From: Metaphire vulgaris
Lineage: Eukaryota > Annelida > Clitellata > Crassiclitellata > Megascolecidae
Assembly: GCA_018105865.1 (NCBI GenBank)
Contig: CM030870.1
Span: 3,322,001-3,386,000, forward strand
Direction of reading: 5' to 3'
Length of the DNA: 64,000 bases
Part shown: positions 1-9,890 of the stretch, in pieces
Numbering within the stretch: position 1 is the stretch's first letter
How the letters are laid out: each line of letters begins with the position of its first letter
Program-made: the position numbers and the translations under genes
The notes under the pieces: model-generated
Databases searched by the model: none
Told to the model about the DNA's origin: nothing
Seen by the model: the letters and a program-made list of their open reading frames with translations, nothing else

Positions 1-74
1 AATTTATCAGGTGGTCCGCGAGAAATCTTTGAACTTCAGAAGTGGTCCGCGAGATAAAGAGTTGAGAACCACCG
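1..74. mobile_element. hAT-type MITE, right-hand fragment
   Basis: The block has the GTGGTCCGCGAGA motif twice and ends in GAGAACCACCG, matching the right end of complete copies at 21794-22130 and 63443-63796. It is cut by the window edge, so only one terminus is visible. It is non-coding. Confidence 0.7.
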
Positions 75-137
75 GTCTACTCATCCCACTTAACTAGAAA
101 AGCGGAATCTACTATAAATACGACAATTACACTGGTA

Positions 138-244
138 ACTCCGCCATAGCCGGTGGCAAGCCCTGGTTGAGAAAGAAGGAGCCAAACACACACACGAACA
201 CACATAGACGCCCATCGTCTTTTAGACGGACGCGTCTATAAACA
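138..244. repeat. Interspersed repeat, unclassified
   Basis: The motifs CGCCATAGCCGGTGGCAAG and AGACGCCCATCGTCTTTTAGACG recur, slightly diverged, at about 7018-7105 and 52909-52996. In this copy a CA-rich stretch separates the two motifs. The element type is unknown and no open frame of interest is present. Confidence 0.45.
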
Positions 245-413
245 AGCACAACACACAGATAATGAAGAGAATAAAAAATAGCGGCGAATCGACAATAACT
301 ATTGTGACGACTGAAATTAGTGTTGATGACGTCAGCGGCGTTTGTTACGTAAAGAATACATGCCACAAACATAACGAAACTAATTACTTCGCTTTATATT
401 CATGATTCTGAAT

Positions 414-698
414 TTATTCTTCGAGGAAACAATGACGTAGACTGTTCTGTTCTGTTCTATAGCCATCTTCGATGCGAGGCTGGGCTACACTATGTATCAC
501 ATCTCTCCATGTCTGTCGTTCTTCTGTTTTCCGAATCATGTTTTGAAACGATAGTCCAGTCCATGTTGTTATGTTATCCAGCCAGGCTGTTCTTGGTCTT
601 CCGCGTGATCGTCCTCCGGATAATGTTCCTTGAATTAGTTCTTTTTCCAGACAAGAGCCTTGTTTTCTCATGACGTGTCGCAGACTAGAACTATTCAA
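414..698 (-). pseudogene. RTE/jockey-like LINE, reverse transcriptase C-terminus
   Basis: The frame translates to the tail typical of endonuclease-reverse transcriptase LINE ORFs: an R-G-R-P-R-T-A-W-L-D-N-I segment, then W-T-G-L, then a T-E-E-R-Q-T-W-R-D segment and R-I-E-D-G. The endonuclease and catalytic RT domains are absent, so this is a 5'-truncated remnant. A run of GAACA-like units follows the coding end, as expected for a LINE 3' tail. The exact clade is uncertain. Confidence 0.7.
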
Positions 699-1312
699 AT
701 TTTGAATAATTTTAAACTTTCTCTACTCCGCTGAGAAATTTGTAATTTTAATCACTAATTTAATCACCTTTCATATTCTGGATTATATCGGTGTGCTCTC
801 TTTTGGTTGAAATTTATTTTTGGTTTTATAATTACGTGCTGAAATGTAATTTATTATCGCTCCATCCATTACCGTTTCAAAAAGTAATTTAATAGCCGTT
901 GCTCTTTCTAAATTAATTAATTTGTTCCATATTAGAATCGGTTGGCACTATTCATCTTGTGCTGAATTCGTGAGTTGCTGCATGAGCCGAAGTACTAATG
1001 GACTTTCTGTAGTCTCTACATCTTTTCAAAGTCCACTTTCTGCTTCTCCACTCCCATTCGTGACTGATCTCTGGAATTGACTTTGCTCAGCTGAACACTA
1101 AACTTCAGCGCCGCCTCATGAGCCCGTGAGGCTGGGGGAAGGACTTTGACTTTGACTTTGACCTGTACTATACCGTGAATTTGCAGTGACTTTACGACCA
1201 TTTTTAGAACATTGCCGTGAAATTTAAGTTGTTTGCCGAGATTTTCCAATGCAAATTTAATATTATAAAACAATTGATAACTGCAACAATCAGAGAGAAA
1301 GTAAAACAGCTA
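699..1312. other. 3' flank of gene A, no gene recognised
   Basis: This is AT-rich sequence with a short GACTTT triplication near 1141-1165. The 85-codon minus frame here has no recognisable domain and spans that simple repeat, so I do not call it a gene. Confidence 0.4.
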
Positions 1313-1318
1313 TTTATT
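1313..1318 (-). promoter_or_regulatory. Poly(A) signal of gene A (AATAAA)
   Basis: On the minus strand AATAAA lies 156 nt past the stop codon of gene A, in the context ATTAATAAA. Paralogs B, C and E have AATAAA in matching positions, which supports function. Confidence 0.65.
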
Positions 1319-1473
1319 AATCTCATTCAAACTTCACGAACTTCATTAATGCTAGACAACGCAGGGAACTGTATAAGTATTGCAGACACCGTCACATTCT
1401 ATGGTTAAAGTACGTCCCGCATCATCGTTCACACCAAATTGCGAGCAATCGAAAACCAGTACTTTTAAATAGA

Positions 1474-2387
1474 TTATAATTCGAAATAGATTGTATCGCA
1501 GGCGTATACTGACGAACACCTTAACAATTTAGCATAATGTTTCCATTCAATTGCTTTATCCTCTAGGACATTTTTCACTGGAATACACCTGACGTCGTCT
1601 CTACAAGCCCATTTTAATTTTCCACCAGCATCAGTTGTATCTGTGCCGCCTCCGAAAACAAATATTTGACCGTTCTCAATGATCATTCCGAAGCGATAGT
1701 TACCAGTTTTAAATTGGCGCCTTTCCTGCCAAGTTCTGGCACCAAGATCATACAAGAAGCACCTGTTTCTGCCAAGTAAAATGACAGTCTGTTCAAACAA
1801 TGCAGCTCGCATATGACAGGATGCTGCGGGCATTGAATGAGAAAGCGTAGTAGAAGTGTTTGACTTTGTGTCGTATACTTGAACATGACTCAACTTCTCG
1901 TTTCTAGCGTTAAACCCACCAAAGATATAGAGAGATGATTTGTAGGGAATACAATTGCCCGAATGCTGAACACAGTGAACTAATTTACCAACAGATGAAC
2001 AGCGATCGTTGATTGCGTCGTATGCTTCAACGTCATCGAGCGTACTTCTATCAGAATCAACATATCCACCGCATATGTACAAAATCTCATCAACAAACGC
2101 CACGCTGTGTCGCGTTCTGCCTTTGACCATAGAAGCGCGTTTCTCCCAAATGTTAGATGTTGCATCGAACTTCCAGATTTCGTCTTTGTTATTTCCTAAT
2201 CCAGTGATGAAGATTGAATTGAGGCGAACAGCGGATGCAAATTCGTGCTGCATTGCAGTTGGGATTTCTTGTAACTTAGAAACATCTCCCGGTTGATGAA
2301 GATTTATCTTAGTAACATCTTTAGAGAATAAATTGCCGTCGTATCCTCCAATGATTATGGCGAAGCTTTTTAATTTTCTCATTGACT
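1474..2387 (-). CDS. Gene A, exon 2: Kelch-repeat propeller of a TRIM-Kelch protein
   Basis: This 914-nt exon encodes the C-terminal half (303 residues plus two bases of a split codon) of the protein that begins at 4032. I count six Kelch-like repeats: I-I-I-G-G-Y near the start, I-F-I-T-G-L, L-Y-I-C-G-G-Y, L-Y-I-F-G-G-F, V-I-L-L-G-R and I-F-V-F-G-G-G, most followed by a Tyr/Trp strand such as I-W-K-F-D. This count fits a six-bladed beta-propeller, which would bind a partner or substrate. The acceptor is TCTAG| at 2388-2389. The exon opens AG TCA ATG, so G from exon 1 plus AG makes Glu and the frame continues. The ATG at 2382 is therefore probably internal, not a start. The frame is intact, so the gene appears functional. 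Confidence 0.88.
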
Positions 2388-2915
2388 CTAGATAAATAAT
2401 TTTTAGTTACAGGACATCGTTAGAACTTATATATAGCAGCCGTTCCTGAAACTTGCTAGAGAGGGCATTAACCACTCAAAATGACATTCAGCTTTCTTAT
2501 TCTATCTTAGAAAATCTTATAAATATTTCAAAAGCGAAATGAATGAATAATAGTTAACCTGCAACCAGAAATTCCTTTTAAATATTTAAACAGTTCAGCT
2601 GGGCCTATAGCATACAGCATGCATGTTATTTTATATCCTAGTGAACAGAATAAGACTATAATGTTCAATAGAGATGTCAGACATAAGCGAAGAAGCTAAT
2701 TTAGTAAGGGTTCTAGGCCCTATTATCGTTAAGACATTGCCTGAGATAGCAAATATTCCTGGCGCAGACAATTAGATCGTGACAGAAATAAAAATTAATG
2801 ATACTTAGCTTCTTATGTGCTGAATAAACTTAGTGCAAAATTTAACACTTAAAGTTTGATACACTTCACTATTTGAGTATCTGAGCAAATGAAAGTCGTG
2901 TATTATGATTGATAC
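2388..2915 (-). other. Gene A intron (phase 1)
   Basis: This 528-bp intron is the shortest of the five and has no recognisable transposon. It keeps sequence shared with the intron ends of B, D and E. One piece, GAATGAATAATAG around 2540, is an unoccupied counterpart of the Helitron insertion site in gene D. Confidence 0.75.
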
Positions 2916-4032
2916 CTTCTATCTGGCCAATAACATTGCTGGAACTCCCAATGAGCACGTGTTGATCAGTGGCTCTGAATTTGACTTCAACCGCGGAATC
3001 AGGTCGATCGAGATATTTCTCATTATCTATCTTCAATTCATCTGTTCTTCTGATTAGCCTGTCGACAAAGCTACAAACATCATTCGGAGATCCTTTGGAT
3101 TTAATCTCAGAACAATACTTCTCAAAACTTTGCAGAATTGAAATCTTAAATTCAATTTCATCAATTTCAGTTTCTATATTTTTGAAAACTTTTTGCTTAA
3201 TAGAGGAAAGATCATTCAAAATACGTTGCGTGTGTTGATCAACCAATGTCTTTAGTTGCTGGTTTTTCAGTCTAATGGCGTTTTCTATTTCTGATGTCTG
3301 CCCAAAAAAGTTCATCTTCTTAGTTTCCATGTCACTTCGCCTTGCTTTCATTTTTGCAATGTAGCGAAGCAAATTTGAGGAACTTGATTCAATGTCTTTA
3401 CGGAAGTCTTTGTCAACTGTGGTCACATCTTTGCAGTCGTGTGATTTGTGCTTCTCCGTAAAACAGGAGACGCAGACCACTGTCTTGCAATCTCCACAGT
3501 AGTAGTTAAGGTCTTTGAGTGGATGGTTTGGACATTTTGGAAGTGGTAGCACCTTTCGAATCTCTTCTTCGCTAAGATTTTCTTTGATTTCAACCATTGT
3601 GTGTCCCTGGTTCAAATCGTTCAATTTGTGGAGATTGGCGCAGAGTTCACAAAATGTTTCGCAGCATTCCAAGCATTTAATTGCGACTTCGCTGGCATCC
3701 TTTTGCGAGTCTACAATTTGACACATTTTGCAACGCTGAGATGTTGTTTCTTCATCGCAATTTTGCATTATTTCCAGAAGGTTTCCAATGAAAAAATTCT
3801 TTTGCAATCCACTCATTCCTGTCGTTGGAATGGTAAATTCCTTTCTACACACTGGACAAGGAATTAAATCGCCTGGCATTTTTATATTATTTCTTTGAAT
3901 ATCTTCGAAGCATTTGAGACATGCAGAATGAATGCATGGCAACATTCTTGGGTCCGTGAAAGGCATCAGACAGATGCAACATTCTGTTAGACGATGAAGT
4001 TCGCTCAGTGCTTTATTATCTTTAGTTGCCAT
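2916..4032 (-). CDS. Gene A, exon 1: RING, two B-boxes and coiled coil of a TRIM-Kelch protein
   Basis: The start ATG at 4032 gives 372 codons plus one base before the donor G|GTATC at 2916/2915. The C3HC4 RING has C18, C21, C33, H35, C38, C41, C59 and C62. B-box1 uses C101, C104, C120, C123, C128, C131, H135 and H144. B-box2 uses C167, H170, C179, C182, C187, C190, H195 and H198. A coiled coil follows (about 205-350). This is the RBCC order of TRIM ubiquitin ligases: the RING recruits an E2 and the coiled coil dimerises. Spliced to 1474-2387 it gives 676 residues. All zinc ligands are present, so catalytic competence is likely. A role in innate defence or protein turnover is possible but unproven. 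The splice join is inferred from frame and paralogs, not from RNA. Confidence 0.9.
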
Positions 4033-4586
4033 GCTTTAAAATTTATTTCTGTCAACAGGTTCTTCACAAATCTGAGGATTTGGTTATTTTATAATGAAGT
4101 TTAGACTGAATTGGAACACAATATTTTCCTAAAATGGATTAATATGAATTGATTTACTCTTTCTGCAGCCGACCCTTCAAGACTCCAATCCTACAGCAAA
4201 TGCGCAAAACCTAGATTCATTTCTTGTTCTTATTTATCAACCAAATTCAAACTTTCCTTCAGTTTCCATTTCTCAGTCTTTTAGGCCAATATACCGAAGG
4301 ACCTAAGTTGTTGACTCTTTTATAAACTGTACTTCGGTGCGTGGCCTTTCCTCCTTACTTTCTTTTTTCATTTACCTAAGAACAAACAATAATAATTAAT
4401 GGTAGAAACATTTTAATCTGATGTAGGTGGCGATAGCGATTGCCGTCTGCAAATTCTGACCTAATAGTTAAGGCTCAGTGTCAGTCTAATTTAGATCAAT
4501 ACCAGAGTTCAATATGAGTGGGAACAAGAGACAAGTTATGAGGTCAAGTTCAAGAGCTGTATCCTTGGCCTATTAATCGAATTTCG
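4033..4586. other. 5' flank of gene A
   Basis: This is AT-rich non-coding sequence. It presumably holds the promoter and any 5' UTR exon of gene A, but I see no TATA or Inr arrangement I can defend. Confidence 0.3.
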
Positions 4587-4594
4587 CTCTGGTA

Positions 4595-4849
4595 CAGAGA
4601 TGTCCATGAGTCCACTTTTTATAACCCAATCCAAACCAACCCACCAGATCTCCAATCCAGCCTAACCGAATCCAACTCGTGCTGGTAATAGGGTTACCTG
4701 ATCCAACCCAACCCACCGTAATGCATTACAATTTCTTAAAATATGACTTTTCTGACCCAACCCACCATTAATATCTAAAAGTCTAACCTAGCCCAATTCT
4801 ATCCAGCCCAACCCAACTCTTGGACTAACCAAACTCATGGACATCTCTG
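4595..4849. mobile_element. hAT-type MITE (CAGAGATGTCCATGAGT termini)
   Basis: The left end CAGAGATGTCCATGAGT and the right end ACTCATGGACATCTCTG are inverted copies. The flanks CTCTGGTA (4587-4594) and CTCTGATA (4850-4857) form an 8-bp target duplication with one mismatch, as hAT elements make. The interior is rich in CCAACCCAACC units and is non-coding. Confidence 0.85.
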
Positions 4850-5033
4850 CTCTGATATTTACTTTCATGCGCCTCGTAGCTACTGTACATCTGTAGTGTA
4901 GAAGGTCATGATCCGACAGCATGTTTAATACGTATCCTATTTCCGATTTAGAAATAGGCCTACGTATTATAGGCGTACGGTAATATTGGCGTGCGTAACA
5001 TGCGTTGCCTCACATACAGTAAGGCTCTGATGG

Positions 5034-5170
5034 TGTATAGCTGGTAATTAGCAGTAGCTGTGTTCTGCCAATGACACAGAGGCTGTTTATAAACACTGCA
5101 GGTTGCCATTGCAACTGCAGACCTGGCCTGAATTGGGGTTGATAGCTGGTAATTAGCAGTAGCTGTGTTA
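5034..5170. repeat. Direct repeat pair
   Basis: The sequence TAGCTGGTAATTAGCAGTAG (continuing CTGTGTT) occurs near 5038 and again near 5144, about 106 bp apart. The surrounding 4858-5376 has no recognised gene. Confidence 0.7.
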
Positions 5171-5373
5171 AATGTTAGCCCCGACCGCTCTGTGGCTCTG
5201 GCTTTAGTTCCTTTCCGACTTTCAAATCGTCTAGGATTTCATTTACATCCTCAACTGTCAGTTCCTCTCAGATCCTCATTGCTTATCTGCATCGTTCGAG
5301 CATTGACACACGGACCAAGACATTCAACGTCACTTAGTGTAAACACTTTGTCCTTAGGTGTATTGAAAAGTAA

Positions 5374-5376
<3 letters not shown>

Positions 5377-5431
<55 letters not shown>
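5377..5431. repeat. (TA)n microsatellite
   Basis: An uninterrupted AT dinucleotide run directly abuts the 3' end of a LINE fragment, and may be derived from its tail. Confidence 0.9.
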
Positions 5432-5432
5432 C

Positions 5433-5745
5433 AAGGTTTAAAGTGGTTCGGTAGGGACTGATTGCCCTGTGTGAGAACCACTGTTGTTCCCGTCCAATCT
5501 AATATCCTAAACTACTAAGGTTTATTTTGAACTCGTTTACAGTTGTAACCATTACTATCCTCTCATCCAGTTCATTCCATCTGTCCACCACTCTTGCACT
5601 AAAAAAGTGCTGTTTGTGTCTCCCAACCCGTTTCTTGAACAGTTTCATGCTGTGTCCTCTGGTTCGATCATACTGCTTCATTGTAAAAAAAACTTTCTCT
5701 TGGCATTTCCACTTTGTTTACAGAATTTAATGGGTTAATGGTACT
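5433..5745 (-). pseudogene. CR1-like LINE 3' end (ORF2 C-terminus)
   Basis: The minus frame 5681-5499 encodes the C-terminal signature of this CR1-like family: S/T-R-G-H followed by K-L-F-K-K-R-V, then F-F-S-A-R-V-V-D and W-N-E-L-D. Its 3' untranslated sequence (GTGTGAGAACCACT) matches the 3' ends at about 9940, 21620 and 63280. Only the last ~70 codons remain. Confidence 0.8.
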
Positions 5746-5869
5746 GTGACATTTACGACTTGACAACAGGTTCTCAAACCACATCCAGCGGGGGGTCGCT
5801 GGAATTTTAGGTGCGCAGTTTATATTTTCCCGTATTGCTCAGCAGTGTTTACTGAACTATTTTTAGATA

Positions 5870-6300
5870 CACTGACTTGTTTATTTATAACTATTCAGCG
5901 CTACAATTAATACTTCCGGTCTTCAACCTGCGCACTTAATACTGTTTGTCACTTGCGATCACTTGACATTGTATTGCATCTAAATTAACATTTTATTTAA
6001 CAAAAGTACAAAAATAAGGCATGGGAAGTGACTACCATGTCTCTACCGTTGGTCTTTGTATGAAGGGAAATGCACAAATTGTAGAGATCTATTTCACTTT
6101 CGTTTAGCTTCGAACTTACTCTAGAGGACTTACTTGCAAGTCATCTTGATTAAATGTCAGCCCAATGACGAAAACAGTTAAATAATCACTCCTATTTACT
6201 AAAGATACTTATAAAGCGGTTGAATTTTAAAAATTAAACTACTGTATTTATTAAGTATAGCGCAATGCTCGTGAACGTCAAGTCATTCAACTCGATCATT
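5870..6300. repeat. 5'-flank block shared by genes A, C and D
   Basis: This block, about 1.8 kb upstream of gene A, is a diverged match to 38030-38450 (upstream of C) and 49140-49610 (upstream of D). Shared pieces include TGTTTATTTATA, TCACTTTCG and AATGTCAGCCCAATGACG. It may carry common regulatory sequence; that is inference. Confidence 0.5.
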
Positions 6301-6406
6301 TCATTTCGGAAGAATCTGAAGACACTTGTTTAACAACACTTTCAAGTGACACCTGTCAAAGCGCCCTTGACTTTGATCTCCATTCTCGCGGCGCAATATA
6401 AATTGC

Positions 6407-6450
6407 CTTACTACTACTACTACTACTACTACTAGTACTACTACTACTAG

Positions 6451-6490
<40 letters not shown>

Positions 6491-6542
6491 GCTGCTACTG
6501 CTGCTGCTGCTGCTGCCACTACCACTGCTGCTGCCACTGCTG

Positions 6543-6578
<36 letters not shown>

Positions 6579-6641
6579 CTGCTGCTGCTGCCACTGCTAC
6601 CACCACTGCCACCACCACCACCACCACTACTACTGCCACTG

Positions 6642-6672
<31 letters not shown>

Positions 6673-6720
6673 CACTACCACTACTACTACTACCAATAAT
6701 AATAATAATAATACAATAAT
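6407..6720. repeat. Trinucleotide microsatellite (TAC/TGC/CAC)n
   Basis: About 300 bp of ACT, GCT and ACC triplets grade into AAT triplets. It sits at the left boundary of the large B/E segmental duplication, whose other copy starts in an AAT-rich run at about 52600. The poly-Val, poly-Ala and poly-Ser frames across it are artefacts of the repeat. Confidence 0.9.
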
Positions 6721-7379
6721 AATAACAACTGTTGATAGCTAGTATACAATGACCACTGTTGATAGTCAGACCTTTTAGACTAGATTCCTCCAAAACCTCT
6801 CGTTCGCCCTTCTTCTACCAGTAGGCTTAAACGGGGCGTCAGATCCTGCAATAATATACTGGCCTACGACTAGTAGAACAGTATGCTACTAGCCAGACTC
6901 CACAGAGAGGTAGGCAGCAGCCATGCACTAGCCGAGGATCAGTCCGCCTAAATTGCGCCAGTGCAATTTGTCTAAAATGCGACTTGTCTAAAAGAGAAAA
7001 TAGACCTATAAATCACTGCGCCATAGTCGGTGGCAAGGCCGCTGTGGTTACAGGAGTCAGACGCCCATTGTCTTTTGACGGATTCGTCTTTAAATAGAAC
7101 TATTTACGCACAGGCCATTTTCTTGAAAATGTGAAGACATAAATACGGTTGAACTTTGCATCAATAAAGCGAGAATATTAATCTCGACATTGATCGCGAA
7201 AGCCATCGACATGGTCGCGTTTAGTGTGGTAGGCTTTGTCTGACAGATTCACATTTCAATGCCGACATTCCTGACAACGAGCAAGTTCTCCTAGCAGGTG
7301 CACTAGTCAATTGAAATACAGGTAGCAGAATTTATGTTTTCACGCAAAAACTATGCCACCGAATGTCATGTATTTGCGC

Positions 7380-7579
7380 CAGTGGCGTAGCCAGCTTATG
7401 CAAAGTGGGGTTATTAACTGGAGGCAATATGCAGCTGAACACTGAAGCCGCGGTCGACCCCTCCCCCCACTACGCCTCCTGCAACCAAAAGTCAACGGAT
7501 TTACATAAATTGTGTTGGTCATATATTTTGAAATGGGGATGTCTGAACAACCCCAAACAACCCCGTGGCTACGCTACTG
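7380..7579. mobile_element. hAT-type MITE (CAGTGGCGTAGCC termini), copy in B unit
   Basis: The ends are CAGTGGCGTAGCCAG and its inverse GTGGCTACGCTACTG. They are flanked by a perfect 8-bp duplication ATTTGCGC (7372-7379 and 7580-7587). The 200-bp length matches the copy at 53279-53478, so insertion predates the duplication. The homologous flanks of C and D lack it at the matching GTATTCGCGC. Confidence 0.9.
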
Positions 7580-7687
7580 ATTTGCGCATACATAAAATAC
7601 TCGACACCTACAGTGCAGGAAGACAAGATTTGTGAAATAGGTAGGACAATCATTAAGTGAATCATCTTTGATCGCTCTAAAGTTTGC

Positions 7688-8500
7688 TTTTTCTGCGCGT
7701 GTATTGGTCTGACCACTTTGTTTATGAACTGACAGAAAACGTAAAACAGGAAAGGAAAGGCAGAGATTAAGGACTGATTTCTTGGCGCTAAACGTCATGT
7801 CCACATCATCAAGAACTCATAAAACTTGCTTTTTCAACGGTTTCTTCAAATTATGGGCGTATGGTTGCCGCTGTATTCTAAAGATATCAGTGTCGTCTTA
7901 CTTACTTACTTTATCTAAAATCATTTCATTACTTTATCTAAAATCATTTCCTCCATAGCTTTAACAACTCAGTCTCACTGCTCTTCGGATATATTGACCA
8001 TTGCCTGGTTGATCATTCCCTTTTTCCCATAGCGACTTTTAGATAGACTAAGCGCCCAAGAGTAAACAGCTACTGTTGTGCTGCTTTCCAAAACGCTATA
8101 TAACTCCACGAGATTTTATTTCCTTTTTTTGCTTAGCAATGTATGTTGCTTGCAGCGAAGTCTCGAGGGCATATTTTACGAAAGCCATTCAAACTTTACT
8201 CCATGCGAATTGTTCTGTCCACTTTGTTTATGAACTGACAACAAACCTACAAATAGGACAGACTGATCTTTGATCGCTACAGCTAGATTATTTGATAATG
8301 TATTGGTCTGACCACTTTGTTTATGAACTGACAGTTAACCCACAGTAAAACAGAAAAGGCATAGACTAAGTACTGATTTCGTCGCGCTAAAAGTCGGTGT
8401 CAGCACCATAAAGAGCTACTAAAGCCTTCTTTTTCAACGTTTGCTTGAAATAATTGATTTGTGGATCTCCCTGGATTCTAAAGACATCAATGTCTTGTAA
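7688..8500. repeat. Repeated 3'-flank module of the Kelch genes
   Basis: A ~205-bp module occurs at about 7690-7900 and 8298-8500, with a partial third copy near 8212-8275. It starts with ACTTTGTTTATGAACTGACA and later has a GGCGCTAAA-like motif and ATTCTAAAGATATCA. Related copies lie at 43053-43190, 52345-52560, 53600-53790 and 54200-54400. It has no convincing reading frame. Confidence 0.6.
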
Positions 8501-8605
8501 TTGAATTTTGCGCTGCAAATATAATATCACAAAACCATTAATGACTAAATAATCGCAGAGCAAACAAAAATAGCTAATTCTTATTCTCGTTTATACATCA
8601 TGAAG

Positions 8606-8611
8606 TTTATT
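8606..8611 (-). promoter_or_regulatory. Poly(A) signal of gene B (AATAAA)
   Basis: AATAAA lies 144 nt past the stop in the context CACTAATAAACTTCATGATG. The same context occurs in gene E. Confidence 0.7.
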
Positions 8612-8754
8612 AGTGCTAACTATATAACTATGTACACTGTAGCTGTGTAACTGCATAAGTATTGTATTCACAGTCAAATTCTATTTATAAAGTACGTTCT
8701 GCATCATTGCTTAAACCGAATTGGAAGCAATCTATTTCTAATATTTTCAGTAGA

Positions 8755-9668
8755 TTATAATTCGAAATAGATTTTATCGCAGGTGTATACTGATGAACAT
8801 CTTGACAATTTAGCATGATGTCTCCATTCGATTGCTTTGTCCTCCATGAAATTCCTCAGTGGAATACATCTGACTTCGTCTCTACAGATCCATTTTGCCC
8901 TTCCTCTGGCATCAGTTGTACCGATACAGCCTCCAAAAACAAATATTTTATTATTCTCAATGATCATTCCGAAGTGAGTGACTTCGGTTCTAAATTGAAT
9001 TCTTTCCTGCCAAGTCAACGTTTCAAGATCGAACACGAAGCAGTTGTCTCTGCCAAGCAAGACGAAAGAATTTTTGAACAATGCAGCTCGCATATGACTT
9101 GATGCCAAGGGCATTGAATGGGAAATCAGAGTACAAGTGTTTGACTTTGTATCGTATACTTGAACATGACTCATGACCTTATTATTGGCGTTTCCTCCAC
9201 CGAAGATGTAGAGGGACGATTCGAAGGGAACACAATTGCCTGAAGTGTGAACACAGTGAACTAATTTACCAACAGATGAACACCGATCGTTGATTGCGTT
9301 GTATGCTTCAACGTCATCGAGTGTACTTCCAGAACAATCAACGTAACCGCCGCAAATGTACAAAGAGTGATCAACAAACGCCACACTGTGTCGTCTTCTG
9401 CCTTTGACCAAAGAAGCGCATTTCTTCCAAATGTCAGATGTTGCATCGAACTTCCAGATTTCGTCTTTGTTATTTCCTATTCCAGTGATGTAGATTGAAT
9501 TGCAGTAAACAGCGGATGCACATTCCGGTTGCATTGTAGTAGGCATTTGTTGTAACTTAGAAACGTCTCCCGGTTGATGAAGATTTACCTTAGTAACATC
9601 TTTCAAGGCTAAATTCCCGTCGTATCCTCCAATGATAATGGCGGAGCTTTTTAATTTTCTCATGGGCT
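8755..9668 (-). CDS. Gene B, exon 2: Kelch propeller
   Basis: The exon is 914 nt, exactly as in genes A, D and E. The acceptor TTTAG| is at 9669-9670, and the exon opens AG CCC ATG, giving Glu-Pro-Met in frame with exon 1 ending at 17930. The Kelch core motifs are intact, including I-I-I-G-G-Y, L-Y-I-C-G-G-Y, L-Y-I-F-G-G-G and I-F-V-F-G-G-C. It differs from its duplicate in gene E at about 33 of 302 residues. The open frame runs upstream to 9756 through intron sequence; those extra codons lie before the acceptor and are probably not translated. Confidence 0.87.
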
Positions 9669-9890
9669 CTAAATAATAATGTGCAGTAAACAGAGTATCG
9701 TTAGATCTTAAATATCGCTGGTGCTCCAGACATATGCCACAGATTTTATTGATCACTCAAAATGACATTCAGCTTATTTATTCTATATTATTCTATCTTT
9801 AAAATGTTTCAACAGCGAAGTGAATGAATAAAAATGTAACCAGAGATTCCTTTTTAATATTTAAACAGTTCAGCTGGGCCTAAGGCATAT

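Noticed and set aside
1016..1273. 85-codon minus frame near the 3' flank of gene A
   Set aside because: It crosses a GACTTT repeat, has no domain and is not found next to the other genes.
1474..2382. Kelch frames as stand-alone single-exon genes starting at ATG
   Set aside because: A splice acceptor sits directly before the ATG, the frame stays open into it, and genes C and D lack the ATG.
6301..6793. Long Val/Ala and Ser/Gly frames on the minus strand
   Set aside because: They are translations of a trinucleotide microsatellite with no complexity or domain.
7340..7635. Matching small frames in B and E units
   Set aside because: They are conserved only because they lie in the duplicated hAT MITE, which is non-coding.
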